Positions 17,379 through 26,280 of a stretch of DNA of 64,000 nt are shown here, piece after piece. Each line of letters begins with the position of its first letter. The first letter of the stretch is position 1. The notes under the pieces are model-generated. The model was not told where the DNA came from and did not search any database. It worked only from the letters and a program-made list of their open reading frames with translations. Origin of the DNA: Vulcanisaeta sp. JCM 14467 (GTDB taxonomy: Archaea; Thermoproteota; Thermoprotei; Thermoproteales; Thermocladiaceae); the NCBI RefSeq assembly GCF_001316245.1, contig NZ_BBDM01000003.1, positions 62,001-126,000 of the forward strand, given 5' to 3'. Made by a program: the position numbers and the translations under genes.

Positions 17379-17450
17379 TAGTTATCACTTGCCTGGATCG
17401 TGCCCTTCATTAGTGATTGGGTGAATTTAAAAGTGATTGGGGAGTATTGA

Positions 17451-17875
17451 TTGGCGGTGGGTGTTTCTAGGGATTTTGTCGGGGCCTTGATTAGGGATGT
17501 TGAGGATGCCGTGAATGAGATCGATAGGATCGCTGCTAAGCCGTATATGAGTTGAGTGATGAGGAGAGGTTGGCTATTCGTTATGAGTTGGTTGTAATTG
17601 CGGAGGTGGTGATGGCTTTAGTCGTCCACGTGGCCCGTAGGGACCTTGGCGCCAGGCCTAGGACGCCGGTGAATGCGTTGGCTATTTTGAGGGATGGGGG
17701 CTTGGTTACGGTTGATGAGTATGAGGACTTAGTCAGGCTGCTAAGGTTTAGGAACCTGCTCGTCCATAGGTATTGGGTCATCGATGACTACTTGATATAC
17801 CAGGGCATTAAGTCCAACTTTAAAAGCCTGCTAAGTCTCATTAACAGGTTGAGGGCACGCTATGGGATTCAGTGA
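17451..17875 (+). CDS. hepT: HEPN-domain toxin HepT (frameshift near 17548)
   Basis: HepT is the HEPN ribonuclease-like toxin of the HepT/MntA system. The C-terminal half is unmistakable: NALAILRDGGLVTVDEY and LLRFRNLLVHRYW, with the R-x4-H motif (RNLLVH). The continuous frame begins at 17552, but the preceding frame supplies VSRDFVGALIRDVEDAVNE, the normal first helix, from TTG 17451 or GTG 17457; one base is missing near 17548. Whole length is about 140 residues, typical of DUF86-type HepT. It overlaps mntA by 14 bp. Repeat copy B lies just upstream. Confidence 0.82.
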
Positions 17876-18260
17876 GGGGTACACGTATTACTCGCTTAGC
17901 GATAGGGAGAGGGAGTTAGTCATATTGAGGATTAGGGACGTGCTCAGGGAGTTCGGGGTCGCCCTCGGCATACTATTCGGTAGTTTCGTGGAGCTCGGCG
18001 AGTTCAGGGACATAGACATTGCCATATACGGCAGGGGACTCAACCTAAACAAGCTCCTAAGCCTTGGGGCTAGGCTCGAGGAGGCCCTGGGCATGCCAGT
18101 CGATGTAGTGCCACTCACCGATGTCGACCCAGGGTTTAGGCTATCAATAATGGAGAGGGGCGTCGTAGTGCTTGAGGACGCTGATGGAGTATTCGAAGCA
18201 CTAATGAGCGAGGCACTCGATGAGCTGTACGTAATGACTCACGACGAAGCCACGGCATAA
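17862..18260 (+). CDS. mntA: Minimal nucleotidyltransferase antitoxin MntA
   Basis: This intact 132-residue protein has the polymerase-beta-like NT signature GILFGSFVELGEFRDIDIAI: GSF followed by the D-x-D metal-binding pair. A third acidic residue is likely in MPVDVVPLTDVD. In characterised HepT/MntA pairs this protein adds AMP groups to a tyrosine near the HEPN active site and silences it. Overlap with hepT implies translational coupling. The downstream 155 bp contain repeat copy C. Confidence 0.85.
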   Translation: MGFSEGYTYYSLSDRERELVILRIRDVLREFGVALGILFGSFVELGEFRDIDIAIYGRGLNLNKLLSLGARLEEALGMPVDVVPLTDVDPGFRLSIMERGVVVLEDADGVFEALMSEALDELYVMTHDEATA

Positions 18261-18309
18261 CTAAGGTAGTGCCGTGCCAGGTTATTCAATGACCCCCCAA
18301 ACTTGCAGG

Positions 18310-18389
18310 CAGACTCGCCGCAGGCCTATAACTACGGCGACTCTCCAAACCCAAAGCACGGCAACACACAAAATACAGGGCACGGCAAT
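18310..18389 (+). repeat. Palindromic repeat, copy C
   Basis: About 80 bp: GACTCGCCGCAGG, CCTATAAC, TACGGCGACTCTCC, then AAACCCAAAGCACGGCAA and GGGCACGGCAA. It is the closest match to copy A, in inverted orientation. It sits between the convergent ends of mntA and the PaREP1 gene. Confidence 0.75.
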
Positions 18390-18415
18390 CAATGCGATGA
18401 TCTAGCTTTCAATCC

Positions 18416-18927
18416 CTAAATCACTTGCACATGTTCCCTTGCCAGTTTCACAAGGCTTCTACGTACTTCAAATCCCTCCTCACCTGCTCAGCGTTCAATC
18501 TCGATTCGTGGAACCCCTCTACGTGTAGGAACCAGGCGGCCCTCCACCATAGCCTGACATCCTCATTACTGAGTTTATTGCTTATTGAGTCAACGGCATT
18601 GAATAACAGTGCTGCCGTCCACCTATCCTGCTCAAGGGCCATCCTCGCCTAATCAAGGCCGAGGGTTATCGCCAAGGCCTTAACAGCCTCCTCGGCAGCC
18701 TTATACAACTTCTCACTTGCCTGAGCTGGGTCCTTATCAACCAAGCCCACACCCTCATTAAGAAACTTTTCAGCCAACTCCAGATGAGCCACGGCCCTCT
18801 CCTCAGGGTCTAGATCCAGTGCCTTGGATAGTAAGTCGATTACGTCAATGCCACGGCGAATAGCCTCATTAATTAACTGCTCGAGCCTCGCCACAGGCGA
18901 CAATAGATCAGTCCGCCTTAAAACCAT
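18416..18927 (-). CDS. PaREP1 family protein (two frameshifts)
   Basis: PaREP1 proteins are abundant, HEPN-like helical proteins in Thermoproteales with no established biochemical role. HLELAEKFLNEGVGLVDKDP and QASEKLYKAAEEAVKALA form the family N-terminal block; after a break near 18650 come DRWTAALLFNAVDSISNKL and WWRAAWFLHVEGFHE, and after a second break near 18460 the tail LVKLAREHVQVI ends at 18416. ATG 18927 is chosen; an upstream GTG at 18960 would start inside repeat copy D. The gene is bounded by copies C and D, so it is one of the repeat-flanked cassettes. Confidence 0.82.
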
Positions 18928-18953
18928 ACAACGTAGGTCACCCCACTTCTGAA

Positions 18954-19002
18954 CGGGCACGTAACTTTATACCTGCGGCGACTCTTCCCATCCAAAGCAC
19001 GG
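18954..19002 (+). repeat. Palindromic repeat, copy D (left arm lost)
   Basis: This copy keeps CGGGCA, TTTATACCTGCGGCGACTCT and the tail CCAAAGCACGG, but the left arm of the palindrome (GAGTCGC in copy B) is missing. It lies directly upstream of the PaREP1 start and about 120 bp before the next gene on the plus strand. Confidence 0.7.
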
Positions 19003-19094
19003 AAAAATTAACTAAACCTGTCCTGTTATTTATGAATTATTAGTTAATTTGACATAATTAATGACATTATTTCTATTCTTCATTAGAGTAAAGC

Positions 19095-19100
19095 TTATAA
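19095..19100 (+). promoter_or_regulatory. TATA box that decides the start of the next gene
   Basis: AAAGCTTATAAACC resembles a BRE plus TATA box. Counting 26 bp gives a leaderless start at ATG 19124 and argues against the longer open frame from 19061, which would place the promoter inside the coding region. Confidence 0.5.
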
Positions 19101-19123
19101 ACCCTGGTTTCACAATAGCCTTG

Positions 19124-19753
19124 ATGTATGTGGTGTTTGGTGTGACGAGTGGGATGTCGTCAATACCCTTCGAAGGTAAGTACAAGGAGCCCAATGACAT
19201 TAGGGATGTTCACGTGAGTGGCGCCCCTAGGATTAACCATGTGCTTCATAGCTTCGTAATCACCGGTAATAGGGATGACCTCGTTGTGTGGTCCTTTGAC
19301 ATACCTGGTTATGAGACACACATTTACTCAGACATTAAGGAGAGGGCTACGTTAATGCTATGCCCAAGGATAGACAACTCAACATACCTACTACCAGATG
19401 TATCGCTTGTTGATGAGCTCAACTCAATGCTCTACGGCAATGCCAGGGTTGCCGTATATTTCGTAAAGCCCCTGGACAAGTCCTTCGTGTCAAGTGCGCT
19501 TAAGGCCACGGTTAATGCAGCCAGGGCCCTGATTAATCAATGGGTCATTAACCTATTTAGGTCCAGGGGCCTGGCCACGACTAGGTTAATGGACATACTT
19601 AGCGGCGCCAGTGAGGACCTAATTAGGTCAGCGGACCTATGGTCCAGGAGAGGCTTCACAGAGGAGGTTGGTCCAGTCTATGCTATGGTTGATTACGTAA
19701 AGTCCTCAATGGAGGTTAAGAGGAGTAGGTCCAGGAGAGCAGGTAAGGGCTGA
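19124..19753 (+). CDS. Uncharacterised protein, about 210 residues
   Basis: I do not recognise this family. The protein has no membrane helix after the chosen start and no obvious catalytic motif. It begins with a segment rich in G, S and P (VTSGMSSIPFEGKY), has HVSGAPRINHVLHSFVITG with two histidines, a middle part with VAVYFVKPLDKSF, and a helical C-terminus that ends in a strongly basic tail (KRSRSRRAG). The basic tail suggests nucleic-acid contact, but this is inference only. The reading frame is intact and its codon use matches the chromosomal genes. It borders repeat copy D and the accessory island on its left. Confidence 0.55.
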   Translation: MYVVFGVTSGMSSIPFEGKYKEPNDIRDVHVSGAPRINHVLHSFVITGNRDDLVVWSFDIPGYETHIYSDIKERATLMLCPRIDNSTYLLPDVSLVDELNSMLYGNARVAVYFVKPLDKSFVSSALKATVNAARALINQWVINLFRSRGLATTRLMDILSGASEDLIRSADLWSRRGFTEEVGPVYAMVDYVKSSMEVKRSRSRRAGKG

Positions 19754-19775
19754 GATCACCAACAGCCATTTAAAA

Positions 19776-20498
19776 TTAGGGCTTAACCGTGTAGTAAACC
19801 CTCTTCTTATCCTTACCCCTACTCTCGGACTTCAAGAACACAATCTCCCCAATCTCCCTCGTATTAGCCACGTGAGGACCACCATCAGCTTGCACATCAA
19901 TACCCTCAATCTCCACAATCCTCCACTCCTCACCAGGCGGTGGCTCCCTCTCGGCAAGCTTAACAATGCCGGGTATCTTCAGGGCCTCCTCCCTCTTCAG
20001 GAAGTAGATCTTCACGGGAATACCCCTCTTAACCACTTCATTGGCCTCTGCAATTAAGTCCTGAAACGCCTTCCTAAGCGCATCACCACTCAGTGTTAGG
20101 TTATAGTCATCCCTAGCGTACTCGGGCGTTATTTCACCGCCAGTCACCAGGGCGTTGTACTTCTTGTAAGCTAATGCCGCTATTATGTGCGTTGCCGTGT
20201 GAAGTCTCATCAACCTATACCTCCTATCCCAGTCTATGATTTCGTGCACCGTATCACCAACCCTAAACCTGGGCTCCCTATCGAGTATGTGAACAGCATC
20301 CTCACCCTCCTTAACAACCTCCCTAACCACGTACTCCTCACCCTGCCAAACCAACCTACCGGTATCATTAGCCACGCCGCCTGACCTTGGGTGGAACAGT
20401 GTCTGGTCAAGCCAAACCCTATTACCGTCAATCCTAACCACAGTCGCGTCAAACTCCCTCTTGTACGAATCCCACCAGTAGAGGAATTTCGTCGGCAT
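19776..20498 (-). CDS. alaX: Alanyl-tRNA editing protein AlaX
   Basis: This intact 240-residue stand-alone editing protein hydrolyses Ser- or Gly-tRNA(Ala). The N-terminal beta domain has LDQTLFHPRSGGVANDTG, equivalent to the AlaRS C-terminal portion. The zinc site is visible as HTATH (H-x3-H) near residue 98 and ADGGPHVANT near residue 210, where the usual cysteine position is less clear. The length fits AlaX-M. It is convergent with the uncharacterised gene on its left and follows the M20 gene on the same strand with about 35 bp between. Confidence 0.88.
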   Translation of the reverse strand: MPTKFLYWWDSYKREFDATVVRIDGNRVWLDQTLFHPRSGGVANDTGRLVWQGEEYVVREVVKEGEDAVHILDREPRFRVGDTVHEIIDWDRRYRLMRLHTATHIIAALAYKKYNALVTGGEITPEYARDDYNLTLSGDALRKAFQDLIAEANEVVKRGIPVKIYFLKREEALKIPGIVKLAEREPPPGEEWRIVEIEGIDVQADGGPHVANTREIGEIVFLKSESRGKDKKRVYYTVKP

Positions 20499-20534
20499 AA
20501 TTTAGGCATGGCATTTAACTACTTAACAATTGCG

Positions 20535-21776
20535 CTACCCCTCAATCCCAAAGAATCTCCTAACCACGTAGACCATCACGTCATGGGTCCTAAATAGGTC
20601 ATCAACAGTCACGTACTCATTGTATGCATGGGCCATCGCCAGCTCCCCAGGTCCATAAACAACAGTCGGTATACCCCTAGCCTAAAGTACCTGCCGTCAG
20701 TAGCCCCAGTCACTATTATTGGCTTTGGTGTCGTGCCGAGGACCCTCTCAATACCCTCATGCACGAGCCTGGCAATTGACTCATTGGGACTCGTGTAATT
20801 AGGTTCGCTCGTGTCCAAAACCTCAACATCCGCAGCACCACTCAACCCACTCCTCAAGTAATTAATTACTTGGCTTGGCGAAACACCTGGCGGGACCCTC
20901 ATATCAAGCTCTAACTCCGCGTAGTCAGGGACCATGTTTATCTTCGAACCACCCCTAACAACCCCTGGATTAAAGGACACAGTACCAACAACCCTCTCAA
21001 AATCACTAAGCGTCAGATTAAGCCCACTCGCCCTCGCGGCTTCAAGGTAGACCTCAGCTGAATTCCTAATGGCATCCATCAACTCACTCGGTAACTTAAT
21101 ACCCCTGTTAAACTCATTAATCAACTCCTCAGCCTTACCAATCGCCCTCACGAGTCTCATTATGGCGTTATCGCCGAGGATTGGTAAGCTACCGTGGGCA
21201 GGCCTACCCCTTGTGACAAGCTTAACCTGGCAGAGACCCTTCTCACCAATGTAGTACCTATGGCTTCCCGAGGCTCGGCAACAATGGCTGCATCACCAAT
21301 TAATACGCCATCCCTCACCAAGGCCTCAACACCTGGATGACCGCCGGTCTCCTCATCTGCTGTTGCTGAGAGTATTAGTGTCCCTGAGCCCCGCTTCTCG
21401 ATTATTGGGGCTAGTTCTGTGAATACCATCATTATTACGGCTAACCCACCCTTCATGTCCGTGGCGCCCCTGCCATAAATCCTACCCTCAACCACCTTGC
21501 CGGAAAACGGTGAGTAAGCCCACCTGGACTCATCACCGGGAGGCACAACATCCATGTGCCCATTAAGTATGAGCACGGGCCTACCCCTACCGACTTGGCA
21601 ATCACGTTGGGCTTATCCTTAGCATACTCCCTAAACTCACTCGAGAAGCCTAAATTACCCAACCAATCCCTAATGAAGGAAGCAATATTAACCGTATAGC
21701 CAGGCGGATTAACACTGGGAAACTGAATAAGACGTGAAGTAAGCTCAACTAACCCAGACCTCAAATCCTGAGACAT
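20535..21776 (-). CDS. M20 family metallopeptidase (ArgE/DapE type), at least three frameshifts
   Basis: These zinc enzymes hydrolyse N-acyl amino acids or peptides. LILNGHMDVVPPGDES carries the first zinc ligands (H-x-D), GRGATDMKGGLA the bridging aspartate, SATADEETGG the catalytic glutamate pair, and AHAYNEYVTVDDL near the end the last histidine. The blocks occupy successive frames, breaking near 21590, 21265 and 20685, and join into about 413 residues ending at 20535. ATG 21776 gives MSQDLRSGLVELTSRLIQFP, a normal start for the family. The exact substrate (acetylornithine, succinyl-DAP, LysW-linked amino acid) cannot be fixed. Confidence 0.82.
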
Positions 21777-21861
21777 CAATCTAAGCAAGCAAACCCAGTT
21801 TTAAAGCCATTACCCTAAGGAAGTAAAAAAACTAGTTATAGGCAAATAAGGGGATAAAGTT

Positions 21862-22887
21862 ATGGCTATTCCTATTATCGACTTACATGAGGATGTTTCT
21901 CTATACTTCATACTCCACGGTGGCGGTGAGCCACTTAGTGACTTTAATGTTGATATACCCAACCGCGATGTCGATATACCTAAGTACTTGAGGGGTGGTG
22001 TTAAGCTGGTCTTTGCGTCAATAGCACCGAGCATAGAGACCTTTAACCCGGAATTGTCGAGATCTCTTCAAGAGCTGTACGGTGTTTGGGTTCCAGTCAC
22101 TAAGTTTAGATCCCCGCAATCCCTCATTATTGAGCACTTCGAGGTTTATTACAAGATGGCTGAGACCTACAAAGTAATTTCTATTGTTGAAAGTTACGAT
22201 GATATTGAGAGAGTATTTAATGAAGAAGGCAAGGTGGGATTCCTACTACACCTAGAAGGTGCTGACGGTATTGAGGATCCTTACGACTTAGTCCTTCTCC
22301 GTAAACTTGGACTTAGAAGTCTTGGGATTACCTGGAACTATAACAATAAGTACGGCTTTGGCTGTATGTCAAGGAAGGATTACGGATTAACACCTGAAGG
22401 TGAGGAATTAGTAAATACGGCGTGGAAGCTCGGCATAATAATTGACTTAGCTCATGCATGTAAGAGAACTACCCTAGAAGTCTTGGCGATCGCCAAGAAA
22501 CCTGTTATAATAAGCCACGCCAATATTAAGGCTCTAGTTGATACACCCAGAAACGTAGATGATGAGGTTCTTGAGGCCTTAAAGAGAAACGGTGGTGTTA
22601 TTGGATTATCAGCAATAGGTTCGATAATCTCCAGGAAATCAAGACCAACTATTGATGACTTAATAAAGCATTTCATGTACGTCTATGAGAGGTTCGGACC
22701 CGACATATTAGCAATTGGTACGGACTTCATGGGACTACTCGGAATACCGCCGCCACAAGGCTTCGAATTAATAGACAAAACCCAGACATTACTACAAAAA
22801 CTAATGGAAAGGAGATTGACGGACAAAGACATAAGAAAAATAGCATACGAAAATGCGTTAAGAGTAATAAAGGCGAATATGGCATAA
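21862..22887 (+). CDS. Membrane dipeptidase-like hydrolase (peptidase M19)
   Basis: This intact 341-residue TIM-barrel zinc enzyme shows the M19 ligand set: DLHED at the N-terminus, GFLLHLEGADGIED near residue 125, IIDLAHACK near residue 195, VIISHANIKA near residue 215 and AIGTDFMGLLG near residue 285. M19 enzymes cleave dipeptides, including those with D-residues. No signal peptide is present, so it is cytoplasmic here. A GGGGAT stretch lies just before the start. The gene is followed by a DUF3311/SSS transporter pair in the same direction, suggesting uptake and hydrolysis of a peptide or amino-acid derivative. Confidence 0.85.
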   Translation: MAIPIIDLHEDVSLYFILHGGGEPLSDFNVDIPNRDVDIPKYLRGGVKLVFASIAPSIETFNPELSRSLQELYGVWVPVTKFRSPQSLIIEHFEVYYKMAETYKVISIVESYDDIERVFNEEGKVGFLLHLEGADGIEDPYDLVLLRKLGLRSLGITWNYNNKYGFGCMSRKDYGLTPEGEELVNTAWKLGIIIDLAHACKRTTLEVLAIAKKPVIISHANIKALVDTPRNVDDEVLEALKRNGGVIGLSAIGSIISRKSRPTIDDLIKHFMYVYERFGPDILAIGTDFMGLLGIPPPQGFELIDKTQTLLQKLMERRLTDKDIRKIAYENALRVIKANMA

Positions 22888-22979
22888 AAAATAAAATAAA
22901 TAATTAAATAACACTACTCTTCTTAAGTTAATTATTTCTTAATTAAACATGCATTCTTTATAAAAATTACTGAGAAAAA

Positions 22980-22987
22980 TTTATAAA
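22980..22987 (+). promoter_or_regulatory. TATA box for the DUF3311-transporter pair
   Basis: TTTATAAA within an AT-rich 120-bp gap lies about 30 bp before ATG 23013, consistent with a leaderless transcript separate from the dipeptidase gene. Confidence 0.5.
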
Positions 22988-23012
22988 TTAGATTATTTTT
23001 TTAATTATCTTG

Positions 23013-23231
23013 ATGACATTAAAAATTAACAGAGAGAATATAATCAAGGTTATATTGCTTATGATTGTGCCTTGGTTGTTCATAGTGTTTCTTGCGCCAT
23101 TATATAATAGGCCAGACCCTCAAATCGGTGGATGGCCTTTCCTATGGTGGTATTTGTTTGCTTGGGTTTTTATTCAACCCATCATAACATATATAGTGTA
23201 TAAGTTCATTGATAAAGGTGGTAAGTCATGA
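23013..23231 (+). CDS. Small two-helix membrane protein (DUF3311 type)
   Basis: The protein is 72 residues long, with two hydrophobic helices (IKVILLMIVPWLFIVFLAPL and WWYLFAWVFIQPIITYIVY) joined by a short loop carrying YNRPDPQIGGWPF. Small proteins of the DUF3311 family are regularly encoded just before SSS-family symporters and are thought to be an accessory subunit. Here the stop overlaps the transporter start as ATGA, implying coupled translation. Confidence 0.75.
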   Translation: MTLKINRENIIKVILLMIVPWLFIVFLAPLYNRPDPQIGGWPFLWWYLFAWVFIQPIITYIVYKFIDKGGKS

Positions 23232-24694
23232 TGTTCACGATAGTAGATTATACGATATTCTTCGTATTAGTTGGTTTAACTGTAGTTGCCGGATTCCTAG
23301 GCACTAAATGGAGAGCACCTGACTTCTCAAAAATATCGGAATGGAGCATCGGAGGTATGAAGTTTGGCACAGTAATTGTCTGGTTCTTAATGGGTGCTGA
23401 CATATATACTGCGTATACTCTAGTTGCAATACCAGGTAGTGCTTATGCGCTTGGTGGTTTTATACTATATGCCGTGGTTTATGGCTCGATATCGTACCCA
23501 TTCCTATATATTGTAGCCACTAAGTTCTACAGGATTGCAAAGCGAAAAGGCTACATAACAGCCGGAGATTATGTGAGGGATAGGTTTGATAGTAGGATTT
23601 TATCGCTATTGATATCGTTAACTGGCATAATAGCGATGCTGCCCTATATAGCCCTACAGATAGTTGGTATTAGGTATGTCCTTGATGCCATGGGATTCCC
23701 GGTGATTCCAAGCTATATAATAGCTTACATAATAGTTGCGGCGTTCGTGGCGGTAAGTGGGCTTAGGGGTCCAGCCCTGAGTTCATTAATTAAGGATGCC
23801 CTGATTTGGGCTGTTATTTTAACAATAATAATTGCTTTAGGTATAAAGTTTGCCGGGTTTGGACCAATATTTAGTGAAGTTGGTCCTAGACATTATTTAA
23901 TACCAAGCAATTTAATACTTGGTTATATAACATTGGCATTTGCCAGTGGTATATCATGGTTATTATTTCCAAATTTACTAGTTGGCCTACTTGGTTCTAA
24001 GGGTGAGGATATAATTAAAAAGAATTCGGTCTTCCTACCACTATATCAAGTGTGGCTTATATTACTAGCTGTCATGGGCTTAGTAGCCCTAGCTAAGAAC
24101 TTAGTGCCCCATGGCGTTTCAAGTCTTGCATTTCCATCAGTAATTAGCGCGTACTTCCCATCATACTTCGTTGTACTGGCATTTGCAGCCATTGTAATAG
24201 GCAGTATGGTACCTGCCGGCTTGCAAAGCCTTGGTGCCGCAAATCTAATAACCAGGAATATATATGTGGACTTTATAAATAGGAGGGCCACGGAAAGGCA
24301 ACAGGTATTTTGGGGTAGAGTCTCGGTATTTATAATGATAATAGCATCATTAATATTTGCGATAACGCCAGCGGCTAGTGGGTTGATATTCTATTTATTA
24401 ACCTTCTCCTATGCATGGTTATTACAAACATTACCAGCAATAATACTATCAATGTATTGGTACGACTTGGATAAATATAGCGTTGCGGCTGGTTGGGCCG
24501 TTGGCACGGCTTTCGTAACTTACGGCTTAGCAACGGTAAAATTCTCCTCCTCATTACTACCCTGGTTTTATAATATTTACGTGGGCTTCATAGGATTAGT
24601 ACTAAATCTAGTAGTAATGTTCATAGTATATGTAATAATCAAGGCTCTTAAAGTAAAGATATCAAGCAAATTAACACCGCAGGAATTAATGTAA
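23228..24694 (+). CDS. Sodium:solute symporter (SSS family)
   Basis: This intact 488-residue permease has about thirteen hydrophobic helices. FLMGADIYTAYTLVAIPGSA near residue 55 and AGDYVRDRFDSRILSLL near residue 115 are characteristic of SSS transporters of the MctP/PutP/ActP group. The DUF3311 partner is typical of the monocarboxylate/amino-acid branch. It would take up a small solute with Na+ or H+. Its location after the M19 dipeptidase supports an amino-acid or dipeptide substrate, but this is inference. Confidence 0.82.
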   Translation: MMFTIVDYTIFFVLVGLTVVAGFLGTKWRAPDFSKISEWSIGGMKFGTVIVWFLMGADIYTAYTLVAIPGSAYALGGFILYAVVYGSISYPFLYIVATKFYRIAKRKGYITAGDYVRDRFDSRILSLLISLTGIIAMLPYIALQIVGIRYVLDAMGFPVIPSYIIAYIIVAAFVAVSGLRGPALSSLIKDALIWAVILTIIIALGIKFAGFGPIFSEVGPRHYLIPSNLILGYITLAFASGISWLLFPNLLVGLLGSKGEDIIKKNSVFLPLYQVWLILLAVMGLVALAKNLVPHGVSSLAFPSVISAYFPSYFVVLAFAAIVIGSMVPAGLQSLGAANLITRNIYVDFINRRATERQQVFWGRVSVFIMIIASLIFAITPAASGLIFYLLTFSYAWLLQTLPAIILSMYWYDLDKYSVAAGWAVGTAFVTYGLATVKFSSSLLPWFYNIYVGFIGLVLNLVVMFIVYVIIKALKVKISSKLTPQELM

Positions 24695-24720
24695 TTCATT
24701 CCTGCCCCCTGCTTTGATAT

Positions 24721-25772
24721 TTAAAAATTAAAATTATTTTTACTCTTTTTTAATTTTAGCAATATATCAAGAAATGAGTCATCAATTTCTTTCGATTTAA
24801 TGCTAACTCTAAAGTAGCCTTTCATTAACGGTGGTATATTTGACAAGTCCCTTATGAGTACGCCGTGTTTTAATAATTCTTCACCAAGCCACGGCTCATG
24901 CCTTATCATGAAGTAATGAGTCCTTGATTCATAAACGCTTATGCCAAGCTCCCTTAACGAGTTCACCAATCTGTCCCTCTCTTCCTCGACGTACTTAATG
25001 GTTAGTCTCCTGAACTCATGGGCTCTCCTCATGTATCTAGAGACTGCGTATTCAGCTATTGAGTTCACGGGCCAGGTCGGCACCAACTCCCCAATATCAT
25101 TCCTCGTATATACGGCGCCAACCCTGAGCCCCGGTATTGCTAGGAACTTCGTGTAGGACTTAACAACATACACATTATCATACTGCTGCACATCCCTAAT
25201 TAATGATTGATTATCCCCCACGAAGTCCATGAAGGATTCATCAACAATCAACACACTACCGCGCCTACCCAACTCCTCGGCAATTACGAGTAATTGATCA
25301 CGCCCAATTAAGTAACCTATTGGGGAATTTGGGTTTGAAAGAATAACCACAGTACCCGGCCCGGCCTCATTAATTATGAGGTTCGCCAGGTCATCACGCC
25401 CCCAATACTCAATAAGCCTAACCTCAGAATTAACCAGCCTGCCTAGGCGTAGGTAATCGCTATAATTCGGTACTGGTATTACCACGCGCCTTGGCCTTAG
25501 GTTCATGAACAGTAATTGCAGGGCCTCGGTGGCTCCATTAAACACGTATGTAATGCCGGGCTCGACACCCTCGAAGGTCGATAGAGCCTCCCTTAACTCA
25601 TCGCCAAGCTCCGTTGGGTAATGTGAGTAGCAGCCATTATTGACACACTCCCTAATTAACTCAATTAACTCCCCTGGAGTACCCAGTGGTTCATGTTTGA
25701 GCTCATGTCTATTAAGCCGTACCTCCACCCATACCCACCGTGGCCCCTGGCACCGCTGGTTATACTACCCAT
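24721..25772 (-). CDS. CobD/HisC-type PLP enzyme (one frameshift at the N-terminus)
   Basis: This is a class I/II aminotransferase-fold enzyme of about 350 residues. SNPNSPIGYL near residue 155, VDESFMDFVGD and VKSYTKFLAIPGLRVGAVYT (PLP lysine in the SYTK segment) are clear. The continuous frame starts at 25728, but one base shifted upstream it reads GARGHGGYGWRYGLIDMSSN followed by MNPLGTP, the HGG...N-x-N-P-L-G start of L-threonine-O-phosphate decarboxylases (CobD), beginning at ATG 25772. CobD makes aminopropanol phosphate for cobalamin; histidinol-phosphate aminotransferase is the main alternative. No other cobalamin gene is adjacent. Confidence 0.75.
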
Positions 25773-25839
25773 ATAATTCAGTCCAGGATTTTGCGAGATA
25801 AGTTAAATAAATCCCCACTGCTATTGAATCCGATAATTA

Positions 25840-26280
25840 ATGCATCACGAGCATCACCACTTCGGGCCACCGCCACAGTGGTTCATAAAGAGAAGGGGCC
25901 TTAAGTACTTAATACTTTACCTACTCAGTAGCCGTGGACCAATGACCGGTGCCCAGATCATTGATGAGATTGAGAGGTTGTCCATGGGCTTCTGGAGACC
26001 GAGTCCAGGCTCTGTCTACCCAGCCCTCGAGGAGCTTGAGGCTGATGGCTTGATTAAGGTGGCTAAGGTTGAGGGTACGAAGAAGTATTACGAAATCACG
26101 GAGAGCGGTAAGGCATTCATTGGCCTGCCCAATATTGATAAGACCACGGCGGCGGTTAACGACTTCGTGTCCCTGGCCAGGTACATAATTGATAATTGGG
26201 ACACACTCAGTGAGACCGATAAGAGTAGGATTAGGGATGTGCTTAAGGACCTCATTAAGGCAGCTGGCATACAGTGTTAA
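25840..26280 (+). CDS. PadR-family transcriptional regulator with a His-rich N-terminus
   Basis: This intact 146-residue winged-helix protein contains RGLKYLILYLLSSRGPMTGA and PSPGSVYPALEELEADGLIK, the hallmark PadR DNA-binding segment, followed by EGTKKYYEITESGKAF. A C-terminal helix likely mediates dimer formation. The first residues MHHEHHHFGPPP form a histidine cluster that could bind metal; this is unusual for PadR and may make it metal-responsive. The target is unknown. Its 3' end overlaps by 4 bp the convergent ATPase gene. Confidence 0.85.
   Translation: MHHEHHHFGPPPQWFIKRRGLKYLILYLLSSRGPMTGAQIIDEIERLSMGFWRPSPGSVYPALEELEADGLIKVAKVEGTKKYYEITESGKAFIGLPNIDKTTAAVNDFVSLARYIIDNWDTLSETDKSRIRDVLKDLIKAAGIQC

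Larger units (their letters stand above)
16957..17450 (+). other. 494-bp gap: promoter, possible coding remnant and repeat copy B
   Basis: The left end carries the TATA region of the DUF973-like gene on the minus strand (about 16970-16980). AT-rich sequence without a gene follows to about 17185. A possible coding remnant occupies 17186-17321 and repeat copy B lies at 17324-17378. The remainder leads into the HepT start, with GGGGAG a few bases before TTG 17451 as a possible ribosome-binding site. Confidence 0.5.

Noticed and set aside
15303-19002. CRISPR array
   Set aside because: Only four copies, 0.5-2 kb apart with genes between them, partly inverted and of unequal length; no regular spacers and no cas genes.
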